Origin: Sphagnum magellanicum
Lineage: Eukaryota > Streptophyta > Sphagnopsida > Sphagnales > Sphagnaceae
Reading direction: 5' to 3'
Assembly: GCA_021904315.1 (NCBI GenBank)
Contig: CM038924.1
Coordinates: forward strand, 14,992,026-15,056,025
DNA: 64,000 nucleotides
In this document: piece after piece, positions 36,368 to 49,215 of the stretch
Position numbering within the stretch: position 1 is the stretch's first letter
Layout of the letters: each line of letters starts with the position of its first letter
Made by a program: the position numbers and the translations under genes
Notes under the pieces: generated by a model
What the model was told of the DNA's origin: nothing
Seen by the model: only the letters and a program-made list of their open reading frames with translations
Databases searched by the model: none

Positions 36368-36432
36368 GTGAGGTGGTATAATGGTTAAGGTGATGGTGAC
36401 TTATAGTTAACATCATGATTCAAACCTCATTA
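36368..36432 (+). mobile_element. tRNA-derived SINE head, plus orientation
   Basis: GTGGTATAATGGTTAAGG (A box type) and ATGATTCAAACCTCATT (B box type) lie about 35 bp apart, the spacing and wording of the other two SINE heads in the window. The A and B boxes resemble a tRNA gene, but no cloverleaf with acceptor-stem pairing was found. Confidence 0.5.
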
Positions 36433-38551
36433 CTAATGTCATATGGTCAATTGTGTATGTTGATAATATGTTAATTATGTATGGATTGCATATTGTTCAT
36501 GTATACCAAACCATATTATATATATATATATATATTAGTAAAATCATATTCAAATTAATATCAATAAATTATAAATAATAATTTAAAAAACTCAATTCTA
36601 CATGGAAATTTCTTATTTGATTAACTCTTAATGAATCTAGTTGTTCGTAGCAACCCGTTGTTAATCAATAAAAAACATGGTGAATTCATGAAGTTTTTAA
36701 TTTAATGAATTAGTGATGATTTCATTTAAATGGTTAGTGAAATTCTTAGTGAACTAGACTCACATTTCCTATTAATGCTTTAACATTTTAAAACATATTT
36801 GTTTTGTTTCATGTGAATTTGGTTAATGGTTGATCCAAATGTAATGATATAAATTATCTTTCATTGTTTGAAGTGACATTTTTAATGTTTGTGGGTGGAG
36901 ACATTGAACATTAAACATCAATTTATTTTAATATAAATTTGTAATTTATTGTTGTGAGGTGGAAATGTTCTATATTAGGTGATTGATCCCACTATGCATG
37001 TTTGTTAAACAAGTTAGTGGATGACCGTTATGATTATAGTTTTATTAGTACAAAAATAATCTTGGATGAAAACACATTCACATGATGTTGATTTTCAAAT
37101 TTAATTTTTCCTCTGTGATCTAAGTTACATTTATGACATTATCAATTTAAATGTTTATATCTCCTATGTAGATATTTAATTAAAACTTTCCATCTATATG
37201 TTCATGATTACTTTTGCATGTTACACTCTAATTGGGATTACCTTTTCACACCCTCCACGATGGTATCATTCTCATGTTTCTTATCCCATCTTGTAGTCAA
37301 ATTTGAACTTATAATGTCAACTTAATTTTTTTTGGTCACCTATAATAAAGCAAGGGATTCATATGGTGTTTTCTTTGTAAACATGGTAGAATTTGGATGC
37401 TTTCTTGAAAATGTGAAAATACTAAAAGTAAAACAAGTGTGTTTGACATTTGCCTTAATGTGTTCCATAATTTTTTTTGAATAGGTTCCATAATGACATT
37501 TTTCCAATTGCTCAACCTTTGAAAAACATGCGATTTATGCAACTCTTACAAATAGAGATATGCAGAAAGATCCTAAAAGATGTATGGGGGGAGATAGGAC
37601 GATTGACATACAAGATTTCCCAAGTGCAATCGTTGCAATTGGTTCAAAGCCTTTTATTTCAAAGGCTTGAGAGAGTGTACGACACAAAAAGAACACACAA
37701 TATGTTATCCCTTATGTCAAACCTTCACTTCCAAAGGCTTTTTCTTTGACTTTTCATTGGTTGGGTGGGACCAAGATGTTTATTCAACCTCTTTTATCTA
37801 CTTTGTTAGGGTGTTATTGAAACATTTGCATGCTTTATCAAGGGTTGATGTTCATTACAAAGAATCTTCTCGTAAAGGTTGAAATTTGGATATTTTAAAG
37901 ATGACAACCAACAAGAGTGAAATGGGAAAAGAGATCATTGATTAAAAATTTCTTCTTTTTCAAAGATATGAAGTTGAGTTGACGCAAATTGAGTGGCCAT
38001 TGAAGTGGTGGACCTAGCACGACGCCATGTTTGATCTTTGAACCAACTATTTGTTTTGCTTGCTAAACAAGTCTTGGACATTATAAGGTCACAACTAGAG
38101 ACAAATTTTGCTCTCTCATGCTTCTAAGTACTTGAAGAAGATGCATACTTTCAACATGTGAATTTTGCTAGGTAAATGCAATTGGTAGAAAAACAAGATA
38201 AAACAAATCCTTAAAAAAAGAGGATATCCAACATTGGTGCCCTTTGCACAAAGATTTTTTTTTTGGGTGGGTTTCATAGGGTTCAAAGGGTTATGAAACC
38301 CACACAAAAAAAACAAACACACATGAAAGGAAGCCTGAAGCTCCAGATGGTATTATCAAAGTGACTCAGCTTGAGATTGGCCATGTTAGCCCTAAAGGAG
38401 AAGGCAGATATTTTCATTCATTTTCCAAAACCGGGTGGGTTTACAAACTAGAGTCAAAATTTTGGGCGGGGTTACAAAATCAAGACCGTTGATTAAAATT
38501 TTCACCCTTTGCCCGAGGGGAATCCTATGATGCGTTGGTCATGAGGTCAAA
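36433..38551. other. Intergenic, no gene recognised
   Basis: AT-rich DNA with a TA run at 36517-36535 and several short frames (for example 37477-37749 on the plus strand). None matches a family I know. Confidence 0.5.
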
Positions 38552-38795
38552 ATTATGGATGAAGTTAGTGGATGCTATATGTGAATTGGTTTCAAGTTTT
38601 GTTAAAAGAAATTATGGATGAAGTTAGTGGATGTTAGGGTGAATTGGTTTCAAGTTTGTTAAAAAAGAAATTATGGATGAAGTTAGTGGATGCTGTATGT
38701 GAATTGGTTTCAAATTTGTTAAAAAGAAATTATGGATGAAGTTAGTGGATGCTATGTGAAGCGAAGTGGTTTCAAGTTTGTTAAAGGAAATTGAA
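38552..38795. repeat. 59-bp minisatellite, four copies
   Basis: The block ATTATGGATGAAGTTAGTGG starts at 38552, 38611, 38670 and 38729, giving an almost constant 59-bp period. The copies differ by a few substitutions and small indels, and the last one is the most divergent. Non-coding. Confidence 0.9.
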
Positions 38796-40525
38796 CATGT
38801 TTTTTCGTAAGTAGTTGTGTGCATCTAATTATTCAAATTTGACCCATAACTTTATAGACTTTTTTGGCAAGTCTTTGTTCTTTTTAATAATATTTATTTT
38901 GTACGCGTAATTTGGACTATGCCATGTGATATTTTAACTGTTAGGTAGAGTTAGGGTGGAAACCAAGGGATTTCTAATTTCTTTATCTTATTATAATGGT
39001 AAACAACCTAATGTATGTACAAGCTAACATTTGCTTGTCATGTACTTCAGGTGTTTCAAGTGCATTTGTAGCCCACCATAAGAATTGAGAAGGGTTGAAA
39101 AGCTGGTTTCTCAACATGTAAATCTTGACTTTTTGGTTTGCATATGGTGGAGGAGTACCTTGGCAGCTTCGACACACTAATTATATTATTCTCAAAAATG
39201 GTGAAAATTTCAAAAAACTACTCTTTTTTTGTGTTGTTGTTGTTGGGAAGAATACAATTTCAATGAAGGAAAATAGATCATTGTTTTGGAATATTTTAAA
39301 ATATCTTGTAATTTTGACATGGGCTTTCTAAAAATATGATAATTATTCAACATTGAAAAGTTGAACTTGGTTCAAATTTATTATTTTGGAGGACAAATAT
39401 AGCCTCACTCAAGAAGGTGAAGGTACAAGTGTAGTTGCTGGTTCCCGGGGTATACTATGGTAGATGTTTAAGGGTAAAAGCCCCTAGTTCTCGGAACCTA
39501 TTGCCTATGAAATGGAAAGCTTGGCCCAGGGTTCTAGGGTTGAATCAGCACCCACACTGGAACCATGGTTAAAGCCCCCTCCCAATAAGTTTTTTTGGTT
39601 GCTTCTATTTTGTGAATATCCCATCATCCTGGTTCCTAAGATTAAATTAGGGTGTTTGAGTCAAAACTTAGCATTTACCAAAATAAGTATTAAGCTATTA
39701 GTAGCCACTAATAGCCCTCACACAATAAGGTGAAGGTGTGGGTGAAGAAGGTACCTGTGTAAGTGCCACTTTACTTTGGCCATTGCATGACGCATCGTTT
39801 ATGGTAGTTATATTTAAGGTGTGTTCACACTTGGTGTTCGGGGATTCTAGTGTTGAGTCCATTAACACCATGATAGCCATTTAGGACTTAAAACCTAATT
39901 AACATGAAATTTTTATGGTAAGTTAACATTCACTTAACATTAAGTTATCAACAATTTAACATTGGGTGGCACGTAGGATGTCACCTTGATTTTCATTTAA
40001 CTCTTGAATAACCCTCATTATTAGCCTAGGAGATGTGAACTTTGAAACCCTAAAAACCTCGTTTAGTCTTAGGTCATGATATATTTATCATCATGTTTAG
40101 AAGCAACTCAAAAAACAGTTTGGGATTTTTTAACTGATTCTTTTGGGTTGGCTTCTAACCATGGTTTTAATGAAAAACTATTAGTTCATTGATGATTCTG
40201 AAGAAAATAGCCAGAATTGATGAATTCTCTCTCAGATTCTGATTTTTTTTTTCTCAAGAAGCCAGAATAGGTGGTTCTTTGATTCTGAAATTTTTAAAAG
40301 AACTCAAACTGTTGGTGATTTTTAAAAAATCAAATAATCACATGACACTACTAAATAACCCCCCCAACCCACCCTATGTAGCTCTTTCCGGGCTTTGTCC
40401 TTTTATGTCCTTTTTTGGTACCTTGTGTGGTTAGGCAGTGCAGGATAATGTAACTAAAACTTTTGGAGAAAAAACACTTGCCAACTTTTTAATTCAATAG
40501 TATCTTTTTGCCGTAACCTTTATGT
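38796..40525. other. Intergenic with short dispersed duplications
   Basis: No gene recognised. Two similar blocks near 39405-39480 and 39712-39770 (AGCC-TCAC...AAGGTGAAGGT) suggest remnants of one repeat family. The rest is AT-rich and featureless. Confidence 0.45.
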
Positions 40526-40530
40526 AGGGC

Positions 40531-40876
40531 GATCATTCTAGCATCCTCCTTCAGGATAACCCACTCATATCAAAATCTCCCTAAGGTCATCATTCTAGCA
40601 TCCTCCTTCAAGAGAACCCACTCGTATCTGAATCTCCCTAAGGTCATCATTCTAGCATCCTCCTTCAAGAGAACCCACTCATATCAGAATCTCCCCCGAA
40701 GGTCATCATTCTAGCATCCTCCTTCAGGAGAACCCACTCATATCAGAAGCTCCCTAAGGTCATCATTCTAGCATCCTCCTTCAGGAGAACCCACTCATAT
40801 CAGAAGCTCCCTTGGGTGATCGATCATTCTAGCATCCTCCTTCAAGAGAACCCACTCATATGAGAATCTCCCCTGC
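40531..40876. repeat. 57-61-bp minisatellite, six copies, upstream of the ABCG gene
   Basis: Units starting ATCATTCTAGCATCCTCCTT lie at 40532, 40589, 40646, 40705, 40762 and 40823. Each also carries GAGAACCCACTCATATCAGA and CTCCCTAAGGTC. Identity is high, so the array is young. It lies about 1.1 kb before the ABCG start codon. No role is evident. Confidence 0.95.
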
Positions 40877-41958
40877 AACCAGTCAGTCACATGAAACAAC
40901 ATATCGACTAAAGAAAAAGGTGGTAAACTTGATAAAACTCCCAAGCCTAAAAGAACCCTCCCTTGCAATAACAGCCCGCCCAACCTCAAGGTGGACACGG
41001 CTTGTGCTTAATTATCTCTAAATATTAGAAATATCCGATGCTTAACAACTAAATTAGGGTCTGTGAGTTGAGATCAGAGATCAAAAATGATAAATTTGGG
41101 TTTAAATAAAAATTATTTATTTAAGGCTTAATATATGGCCCACTAGGTCATAAAAAATATAATAATAATAATAATCATATATTGTAAAAGACGTCGGGAT
41201 GAGAAATGAAGCTTCCCCTGAATCCGTCCGGTCGTCCATTCGTCTCGTCATGGTCTGTTTACTCCAATGGAGCGGAGAAAACAGTGGAGTACAGATGCGG
41301 CGGATAATAATAAAGAGGCCTCACTCCAAAACGTCAAGGGTATCTAACTCGTGTGTTCACTTTTACCCCTGGCGGTCAACATTCAACGCTGAGTGCTCAA
41401 AAACAAACGGAAATTTCAAGCGAGCGCGTTAGGTTGCTGAATTTGTGCTTGGAGGGAGGATGTCAGAAGAGAAGAGACGAACTCTGGAGAATCTCTTATT
41501 TAGAACTAACATGATTTTATTAGAACTTTGTTGTTCTTTATTTCTTACAGTTTTGGTGAGTTTTCTGTAGTGTTAACGAGCCACAGTTTTTGGATCCTTG
41601 AGCTTCAGCAGCAGGAGTGCTAGTTGTTTGCTTGTTGTTGTTGTTGTTGTTTTTTTTGGGGGGGGCCCTGGGTCTGAGAGGTTTGGAGGATTTCGTTTTC
41701 AGCTTTCTGCTCACGCTTGGATCTTTGGGTTGTGGTTTCAACATTCCAGATTTCCAGTTGCTAGTCTTTTTCACTCTCCTGTGTCTTTTCCAGCTTTGGG
41801 TCTTCATGCAGTAGTGTCTGGGGTCTCTCCAGCTTTTTTCTTTTTTTTTGTTTTTTTTCCAAATTCATCTTCAGCTTACATGTTCCAGTTCTGGAGTGAT
41901 GATGATGAGTGCGTTCAGTTTCTGACCTTTTTGTTAGACGGCACATCGACAGCAAAAA
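40877..41958 (+). promoter_or_regulatory. Upstream region and probable 5' UTR of the ABCG gene
   Basis: From about 41190 the composition changes from AT-rich desert to a more CpG-containing segment (CGTCGGGATGAG, CGTCCGGTCGTCC), followed by T- and CT-rich leader-like sequence before the ATG at 41959. This looks like a promoter/5' UTR transition. No convincing TATA box could be assigned, and the transcription start is not determinable from the sequence. Confidence 0.45.
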
Positions 41959-44900
41959 ATGGGTCTTCTTTTTTTTCTTCTTTACAGCAGAAGCTTAATT
42001 CCATGTTTTAGAAAGCTAGGCAGGTTATGGGTGGTTCTTCATCTGTTGCTACTAGTCCTCCTCGCCTCTTCTTCTTCTTCTTTCTTTTCTGCTGCGCAGA
42101 GTATTCCAGATGGTGCTGCATTTCCACCTACTGTAGCACTAACAAACCTGAGCACAGGAGAATTACCGGACGCTTTGTACGCAGAAATACTGGGAGCAAC
42201 CGCAAAAATCACCAACCAGGTGCAACAGAACTTCAGTTACTGCATCACAGATGGGTATGTAGTAACTGTCAAGAGCTCCAAACCCTAATTTATCATGTTG
42301 ATGGATCTAAGCCCGGGGCTTTGCAATATAGCTACAACCAGTAATATGCAGCCTTTTATGTACTATGGAATAGTCAAGCCTCTGCCCATTATGATGTTGG
42401 TTCAAGGCATCAGGTGAGCCTGTTAGTGGCAGCTAACTATGCAATGCACCCAACGTAATGGCCAGCAAGTGCAAGACCATTCCCTGGCATTAAGGTCAGG
42501 TGGCAGATTCAACAATTCCAAACAAAGAAAATTCATGTTTGGTAGACACATTTTGGGCACTATTGCGAGTGTTTGCTCATCAACAGAAGTTTAGGTCATA
42601 GAATGTGGTCAAGAAAATGACATAATTTGCCACCCCAGACCTTAATGTTGGGTTAATGTGCTGGGTGAGTCTGGTAGGGCCAGCTAGCTAGGTGATGCAC
42701 CCACCATAAAGGCCTTAAGGGCAAGACCATTCCAGAAAAGAAAAAATTCATGATCAATAGACACATTTTGGTCACTATTACAAGTGTATGATCATGGCAG
42801 GAAGGTTATGACATGTAATGTGGTCAAGAAAACGACATAATTTGCCCCCCCAGACCTTAATGCTTCATGGCATCACATTTCCATATATATGTCGCTGCAG
42901 TACATAAGAAACAATGAGTTGAAGACTGTGCAGTAGTTTATCCCCAGCTTAACTGCAGAGATTGAAGCTGTTTGCTTAGGGCAATTGGTTAGGTACAGAG
43001 AAAACTCTTATCACAAGCAGATTGCTTTGGCCTTTGATTAGGGATTGGACATTATGATTTGGCTTTTGTTTCCTTGCATACCATCACAGAATATGTAGTT
43101 GACAGTTCAACACCTTCCAAGTTCATGATAAACTTGAGAATACTTGAGATTCTAGTGCTCCTAGTGTGTTTCTGAACCAGCATTTGGTGATCTGGCTTGT
43201 AGGGGGAAAGAGAACTAGCTCTCAGTTCAAAGAGTAGTGCGTCTTTTACTGCTTTCATCTACAGCAAGTGTCAGCTGTGAGAATGAAATTTGGTTTTGTG
43301 ATAAATTGTATTCTTGCAGGGAGAAGGAGAGAAATGAGGTATTTGGGTTTCAGCAAAATTCGACATTTTTGGTAGATTGCTATAATTTCTTGGCAGGTAT
43401 GTGGTCTGAGAAAATTTGTTTTTAGCATAGGCTTTCTAGTCGGTTTGGTTATTGAAGAATTGCTCTAGTTTCCACGAGTCTACGTCATTTACAATATAAC
43501 TGCAAGGTATAAAAGCAAGGACTAACTTGAAAACCCTAATCCTCTAAAACCCATTTAGCATCAAGCAGGACTTTGAAATTCTTTGTCAAATAAATTTTGT
43601 CAGTTTGAATTTGTGACATGCAGATGGCAGCCTTGGGGACCGCCTTTGTATGTATTCTGAAATCAAGTTTTACTTTGAAAACTTGGGACAAGCAGCAACA
43701 CCACCCCCAAATGCAAACTGTAATTCAACTTCATGGTCCCTGGCCTGTGAGGCTGGGTGGGCTGCTAGCGTCGCAAGTCCGAGTGTCAACTCTGACAGTT
43801 CGATTATTCCAAGCCGACTCTTGAATGCCAAGAAATGTTGTGCTGGGTTTTTTTGCCCCCAAGGTCTCTCATGCATGATGCGTAAGTTTCTGTAACACTA
43901 AAGTGTTCCCTGTGCCACTAAGAGTCTTTCACACATTTTGCAAGCTGAATTTCTGTTGCATGTTATGGGCATAGGGTTGATAAGTCGCATCAGATTTACA
44001 TGCTTGTGCTGGTGTGTTTCACACATTTTCTATAGAGTCCTGTTGCATGTTAGGATCATGCATACGATATTTTGGTTTTAGGTGTCTGTTGACATTGTTT
44101 CCTTGTGATTGACTGTTTTCTTTGTAGCTTGTCCACTGGGTGCCAGCTGTCCGATTGCAACCTTAAACAGTAGCACTAGTCTTTGTGACCCGTAAGTCCT
44201 TCATCCATATGATTTATCTACACTACTTACTACTTAGGTCATTATTATTGTTGCTGCATTCTTCAGCCGCACTAGAAAACTTCTACTGGTTCTTTATGTG
44301 TGGGTTATTATACCCTAATCATGGTTTCACGTTTTAGGTTCCATTGTTGCAGACCACATAACCTTGGGATTGCTTTCATTAGGTATGATTACCAAGTGAC
44401 ACCTGGAAGTGAATGTGGGGGAGCGGATATATGGTCGGTAGTCTCTGAATCAATGACTACGTTTTGTCCTGCTGGCATGTATTGCCCTACTCCAGTTGAA
44501 AACCTCAATTGTTCCAGCGGGTAATGACCTAATTCTGATCACCATACCCACAATCTGAGTTTAGCACATTCAAGTACAAAACCTAGATTTTCTTTAAAAG
44601 TTCAAAAAAAAGAAGTGTTTTACCTTGTGATATGTTTGTGTTTTCAACCTCTCTGTGTAGCATGTTAGCACCTTGTGTATTATTGTTTCTTTAGTTGCAC
44701 AGAAGACGAAATAGTCTGGTGATGGGGTTGTGTATGCATGTGGGAATTTGTGTTTCTTTTTCCTCATATTTTGATTTGGCTATTCATAATTTTGTATTTG
44801 CAGACACTTTTGTCGGCTAGGTGCCACTATTCAGGAGAGTAAGTTTACCCCCATTTTTTTTTGGTTTTCTGTAGGATGTATAAACCTTTTGAATACTTTC

Positions 44901-47900
44901 TTTGGAAAGTCTGTTCTAGGGTAGCTGGGTCTATAGCGAAGTGACAAGATCAAATATAATATTATGAGGAAAAAGATCAAATTGCCACATTTCCTACTAA
45001 TATAAATACTCCTTTGGTCATTTAGTACAAAATCATCTTTTTACTAAAGTTGTCAAGTATGCGGGAATGATTCTTATTTGGTAGTCAAGTGTTTATAAAT
45101 TTAACAACTTATATATATTTTTCTAACAAAGAGATGATTGGAGAATGACATTGCCTTCTTTTCGCAGAGTGTTCACATCTCACATCTTGCTCAAAGGGTG
45201 GTTTAGAAAAACAAAATTTGACAAGTATTGGAGGCCTGATTCTTGTAAGTTGGTGTTTTTGAAAATCCACTTATTACATAGTAGTGCTTGTAGTTGTTCT
45301 ATGTTTCCATTAATTGAAAAAAAATTTGATTCTTTGAAGTTTGGTATACCTAACTTATTAGTATTCAGCAAGGCCTTTCTTTTTTGTTTCTACACACTTT
45401 GTGATAATATTTGGTGGTTTTTTTTCTGTCTTGTTATAGACACATGTTATCTTGGTTGCATGAACAAATTATGGTGTCTGGTAAAATGGTGGTGAGCAGG
45501 GGGGTTTGGCAACAATACTATTCGTCTTGGTCACATGCTCTGATTGGTTGATGGATATAAAAAAGAGGCGCATGTCAAAGGCTCGACAAATTGCACAACA
45601 GCAGGCACGTGAGCATGTATCAGGTCTTGAGAGGTGGAGAAAGGCCAAAGAAATGGCCAAGTTGCAAGCCACAAATATCAGCCGTACCCTTAGTAAAACC
45701 TTTTCCCGTAGACGCACAACTCGCTCTCAGACTGAAGAGCTCCAGGTACATAAAACCCTTTCCATCAATTTAGAAACTAATTAAAAAAGAAATATTATTA
45801 TTGGTTTGAAGTCTGTATTATCTAGGCAAGAGTGGCATATTGAAAAATTGCCTTTGAATTTTGCAGGTCTTGACCCATAGGATGCAGCTATCAACTGATT
45901 TCATGGGCTCGGATGCAATTGCGGAAATTAGGGAGGATGGGAGCCGAGACCAATCCTTTAATGACTCCAATGTATCTGGTGGTGATTTGGCTCAAACTTA
46001 CAAGGACCTATATTCGCCTGTGGCTATGCCACCAATCGACATCAATGTGGAGGGAAAAAGTGGTGAAGTGAGTACTTTGGAAGGGCAGAAAGGGAAGAGG
46101 CCACCTCTCCTTGCGAAGCCTGTGTGGAAAACCGAAAGCCAAATATTTTCTTATGCATATGGTGAAATTGAGAAGGAGCGAGTGTTTGGAGTAAGTAGAG
46201 TGTCACCATCAAGAATCAACACATTAGACACGGAAGCATATGGGGGCCAAGTGATGGGGAAATTGCGACCTCCAGTTGAGCTAAGCTTTGACAATCTCTC
46301 ACTCTTCTTGAAAGGAAGTGGGAAGAAGATCTTAAGTAATGTGACTGGAATGTTGAAGCCAGGCCGGATTATGGCTGTAATGGGTCCTTCAGGTGCTGGG
46401 AAGACAACATTCTTGAATGCTTTGGCAGGCAAGGCAACACAAAGTCGCACTACTGGGACCGTTCTTATAAATGGGAAGCCTGGTTCCATTCAGTCCTATA
46501 AGCAGATTATTGGGTTTGTGCCCCAAGATGATATTGTCCATGGCAATTTAACAGTTGAGGAAAATTTGTGGTTCAGTGCCAACTATAGGTGGGTCATTAT
46601 GTCCTTATTGTGATATATATTCTTGGTATTGGAATGCCCTTGAGCTTAGCTATTATTTCACAATTAGTTCTTTTAATTGTGGGAATCAATGGGTAATAAC
46701 CTAAAAAAATTCTTTTTTCATTTCTTTGGTGCTCTCCTAGGCTTCCTGTGAATATGCCACAATGTGATAGAGTGCTAGTGGTGGAGCGTATTATTGCTGC
46801 ACTAGGTCTAGGACCTATCCGAGACTCCCTGGTTGGTACAGTTGAGAAGCGTGGAATTTCAGGTGGACAACGGAAGCGAGTCAATGTTGGTCTTGAAATG
46901 GTGATGGAACCATCACTTTTGATTCTCGATGAACCCACATCAGGACTTGATAGTACTTCATCCCGTTTAGTACTCCAAGCTCTACGTCGTGAGGCCGATA
47001 TGGGTGTCAATGTTGGTGTGGTCCTTCATCAGCCAAGGTAGGTACAACCTATCCAAGATTGTTTATTTCTTTCTATATGTTCTTCCTTCCTTTCAGTGTT
47101 CTCATCTCACTTGCATGTTTATACTCAAAAAAGTCTCCACCTACTGTGATTATGTGCAGCTATGGACTCTTCAAAATGTTTGATGATGTCATGTTTTTGG
47201 CGAAAGGTGGGTTCACTGCTTACTTAGGACCCATTAGTGAAGTGGAAGACTACTTCGGAGGGATTGGATTAGTGGTACCTGATCGTATTAATCCTCCTGA
47301 TCATTTCATGGACGCCTTGGAGGGCATTGTTACCCCATCCAATTATCCAAAATTTGACACAAAGAATTTGCCAGTTTTGTGGATGCTAAAGAAGGGGTAC
47401 ACTATCCCTCCAGACTTAGAAGCAGTGGCCATTGCCTTGCAGCAGCAATCCAACCCAATGGATGAATCAAAAGATCATATAAATGAGCCTACAAGTGGTT
47501 TGACAAGAAAGAAAGAAAAGACGTTTCATCAAGAAGTGTTCCATGATGTGCGTGTTTTCTTCAGACTCTGGTATTTCTTCATTAAGACTTCACTCCATAA
47601 ACTTGAGGATAAATCAGGCCGCAATCCGCCTGGGTTTCTTGCCCAATATTTTATCATCCTTCGGAGGTGAGGAACACTCACATTCGTTACAATCCAATAC
47701 CATGTATTGTGTAAACCTGCATAATATGCTATTGCTGATGATTGAGAGCTGTGTGCAGTGGGCCCAACAAGTTGCACAAAAATAACCTAACATCATGAGA
47801 ATAACCTAATTAATACATTTCTTCTGGGGAATGTAAATTGGTGTGCAGAGTTGTAAAACAACGGTTACGAGAAGTTATGGTTCAACTCCAAGACTATATA

Positions 47901-49215
47901 ATATTGTTATTGGCTGGGGCATGTGTGGGTATTCTTTCAAGCATGAGTGACAGTAATCTTGGGTCCAGTGGTTACTACTACACTCTAATTGCTCTAGGTT
48001 TATTTCTCTCCCTTTGATCCTGTTTCCTTGTTATAAGTATTCCCAATTTTATATATTTCCATTTTTGCAAGTTTACATCATGTTCATTCATGTGAGAAAT
48101 GATGTGATTGATAAGTAATTCATAATTCCAAGCCATTAAAGTTTATGACCAGTTTCTTGTTTCTTTGACAGCTTTGTTAATTATGATAGCATCGTTGAGG
48201 ACATTTTCTCAGGAGAAGCTACAGTTTTGGAGGGAGAGTGCATCTGGAATAAACCGAGTGGCGTACTTCCTTGCCAAGGATACAGTGGATTTGTTTAATG
48301 TGCTTGTAAAACCTGTTATATATCTCTCTATGTTCTACTACTTCAGCAATCCAAGGTCGAGCTTTTTGGAGAACTTTGAAATCACTGTAGCATTTGTCTA
48401 CTGTGTTACGGGCATTGCCTACATCTTTGCCATCCTTCTTCAGCCTGCACCAGCACAATTGGTAATGTTTCGGGGAACTTGAAACACCACCCCCCCCTCT
48501 TTTTCAGTTGACTTATATGTTTACCCAAATTACGCCCTATACAAATTTCCTCCAGTTCTGAAGTCTTTCTAAGAATAACTAAAAATGTATACAAAAGATG
48601 CCAGCAACTCTTAATAGCTATGTTATTTTGCAAGATGTGCAGTGGTCAGTGTTTTTGCCAATCTTAGCAACCATAATTGTGGCAAGTAGACGAACTGGGT
48701 TTTTGCTCCATTTGACCTACCTGAGCTATGCACGTTATGCAAATGAGGCCTTTGTTATCGCCAATGCACGAAGGTCAGTTGATCCATCTTTTTGTTTGAG
48801 GTAGTAGATTTGAATGTGTTGCTTTGTGTTTTTTGGGAGATATCTTAGATGTATGGGAGTTTTCAGTTCCGACATGTGAAATTCACTCATAACCTCATGA
48901 GATTGGATGCTTGCTAGGCTAGTCTATGTTGCACAAATGATTTGCATTATTCATAGATTCAATTTTGTATGAATTGGTTTCTCATCTATGGGAAGCTTGG
49001 ACTGCTGTGGATTTTGAGAGATTTTGTGTGATGGGTCTTCATGGATCAGGTACATAGGAGTTTGGGTGATTACAAGGTGTTCAGTCCTTGAGCAATTACA
49101 ATACAAGCTTTCAGACTTTTGGCGCTGCCTATTGATTCTGGTCTTGTATGGTATGGGTGCACGAATCATTGCCCTCTTATGTCTATTTCTCAGTAATCGA
49201 AACCGACAAAAGTAG
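41959..49215 (+). CDS. ABC transporter G family half-transporter, ABCG24/28 type, 15 exons
   Basis: GT-AG exons: 41959-42254, 43320-43396, 43624-43881, 44128-44191, 44383-44520, 44804-44838, 45168-45244, 45500-45745, 45867-46588, 46741-47037, 47160-47666, 47849-47997, 48172-48461, 48643-48773, 49050-49215. All phases agree and give an open frame of 1150 residues, close to the ~1100 of the Arabidopsis relatives. Order: hydrophobic signal-like segment (about 20-40); Cys-rich extracellular part ([37 protein letters not shown]); one membrane segment ([14 protein letters not shown]); basic linker; the nucleotide-binding domain with Walker A GPSGAGKT (570-577), signature SGGQ (678-681), Walker B LLILDE (697-702) and H-loop His ~734; then a six-helix membrane domain. 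The NBD-before-TMD order and the Cys-rich extension mark the ABCG7/24/28 clade. It acts in a membrane, probably as a dimer; the substrate is unknown. Confidence 0.95.
42411..42872. repeat. ~250-bp tandem duplication in ABCG intron 1
   Basis: Two direct copies begin CAGGTGAGCCTG (42411) and CTGGGTGAGTCTGG (42661). They share TAGACACATTTTGG, AATGTGGTCAAGAAAA and CCAGACCTTAATG. They are roughly 80% alike by eye, with small indels. Intronic and non-coding. Confidence 0.85.

Noticed and set aside
36368-36432. Possible tRNA gene
   Set aside because: A- and B-box-like motifs are present, but I could not pair an acceptor stem or find a normal anticodon arm; similar heads elsewhere indicate a SINE.
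37477-37749. 90-codon plus-strand frame
   Set aside because: No recognisable motif, no splice support, and surrounding sequence is desert-like.
39405-39880. Possible additional SINE copies
   Set aside because: Two short similar blocks exist, but no paired A and B boxes or clear ends could be found.
38552-40876. CRISPR-like arrays
   Set aside because: Units are directly adjacent with no unique spacers, and this is a plant nuclear sequence; these are minisatellites.
41598-42011. 137-codon frame overlapping the ABCG start region
   Set aside because: It lies in the 5' UTR/first exon in another frame, is rich in Phe from T-runs, and is incompatible with the ABCG frame.
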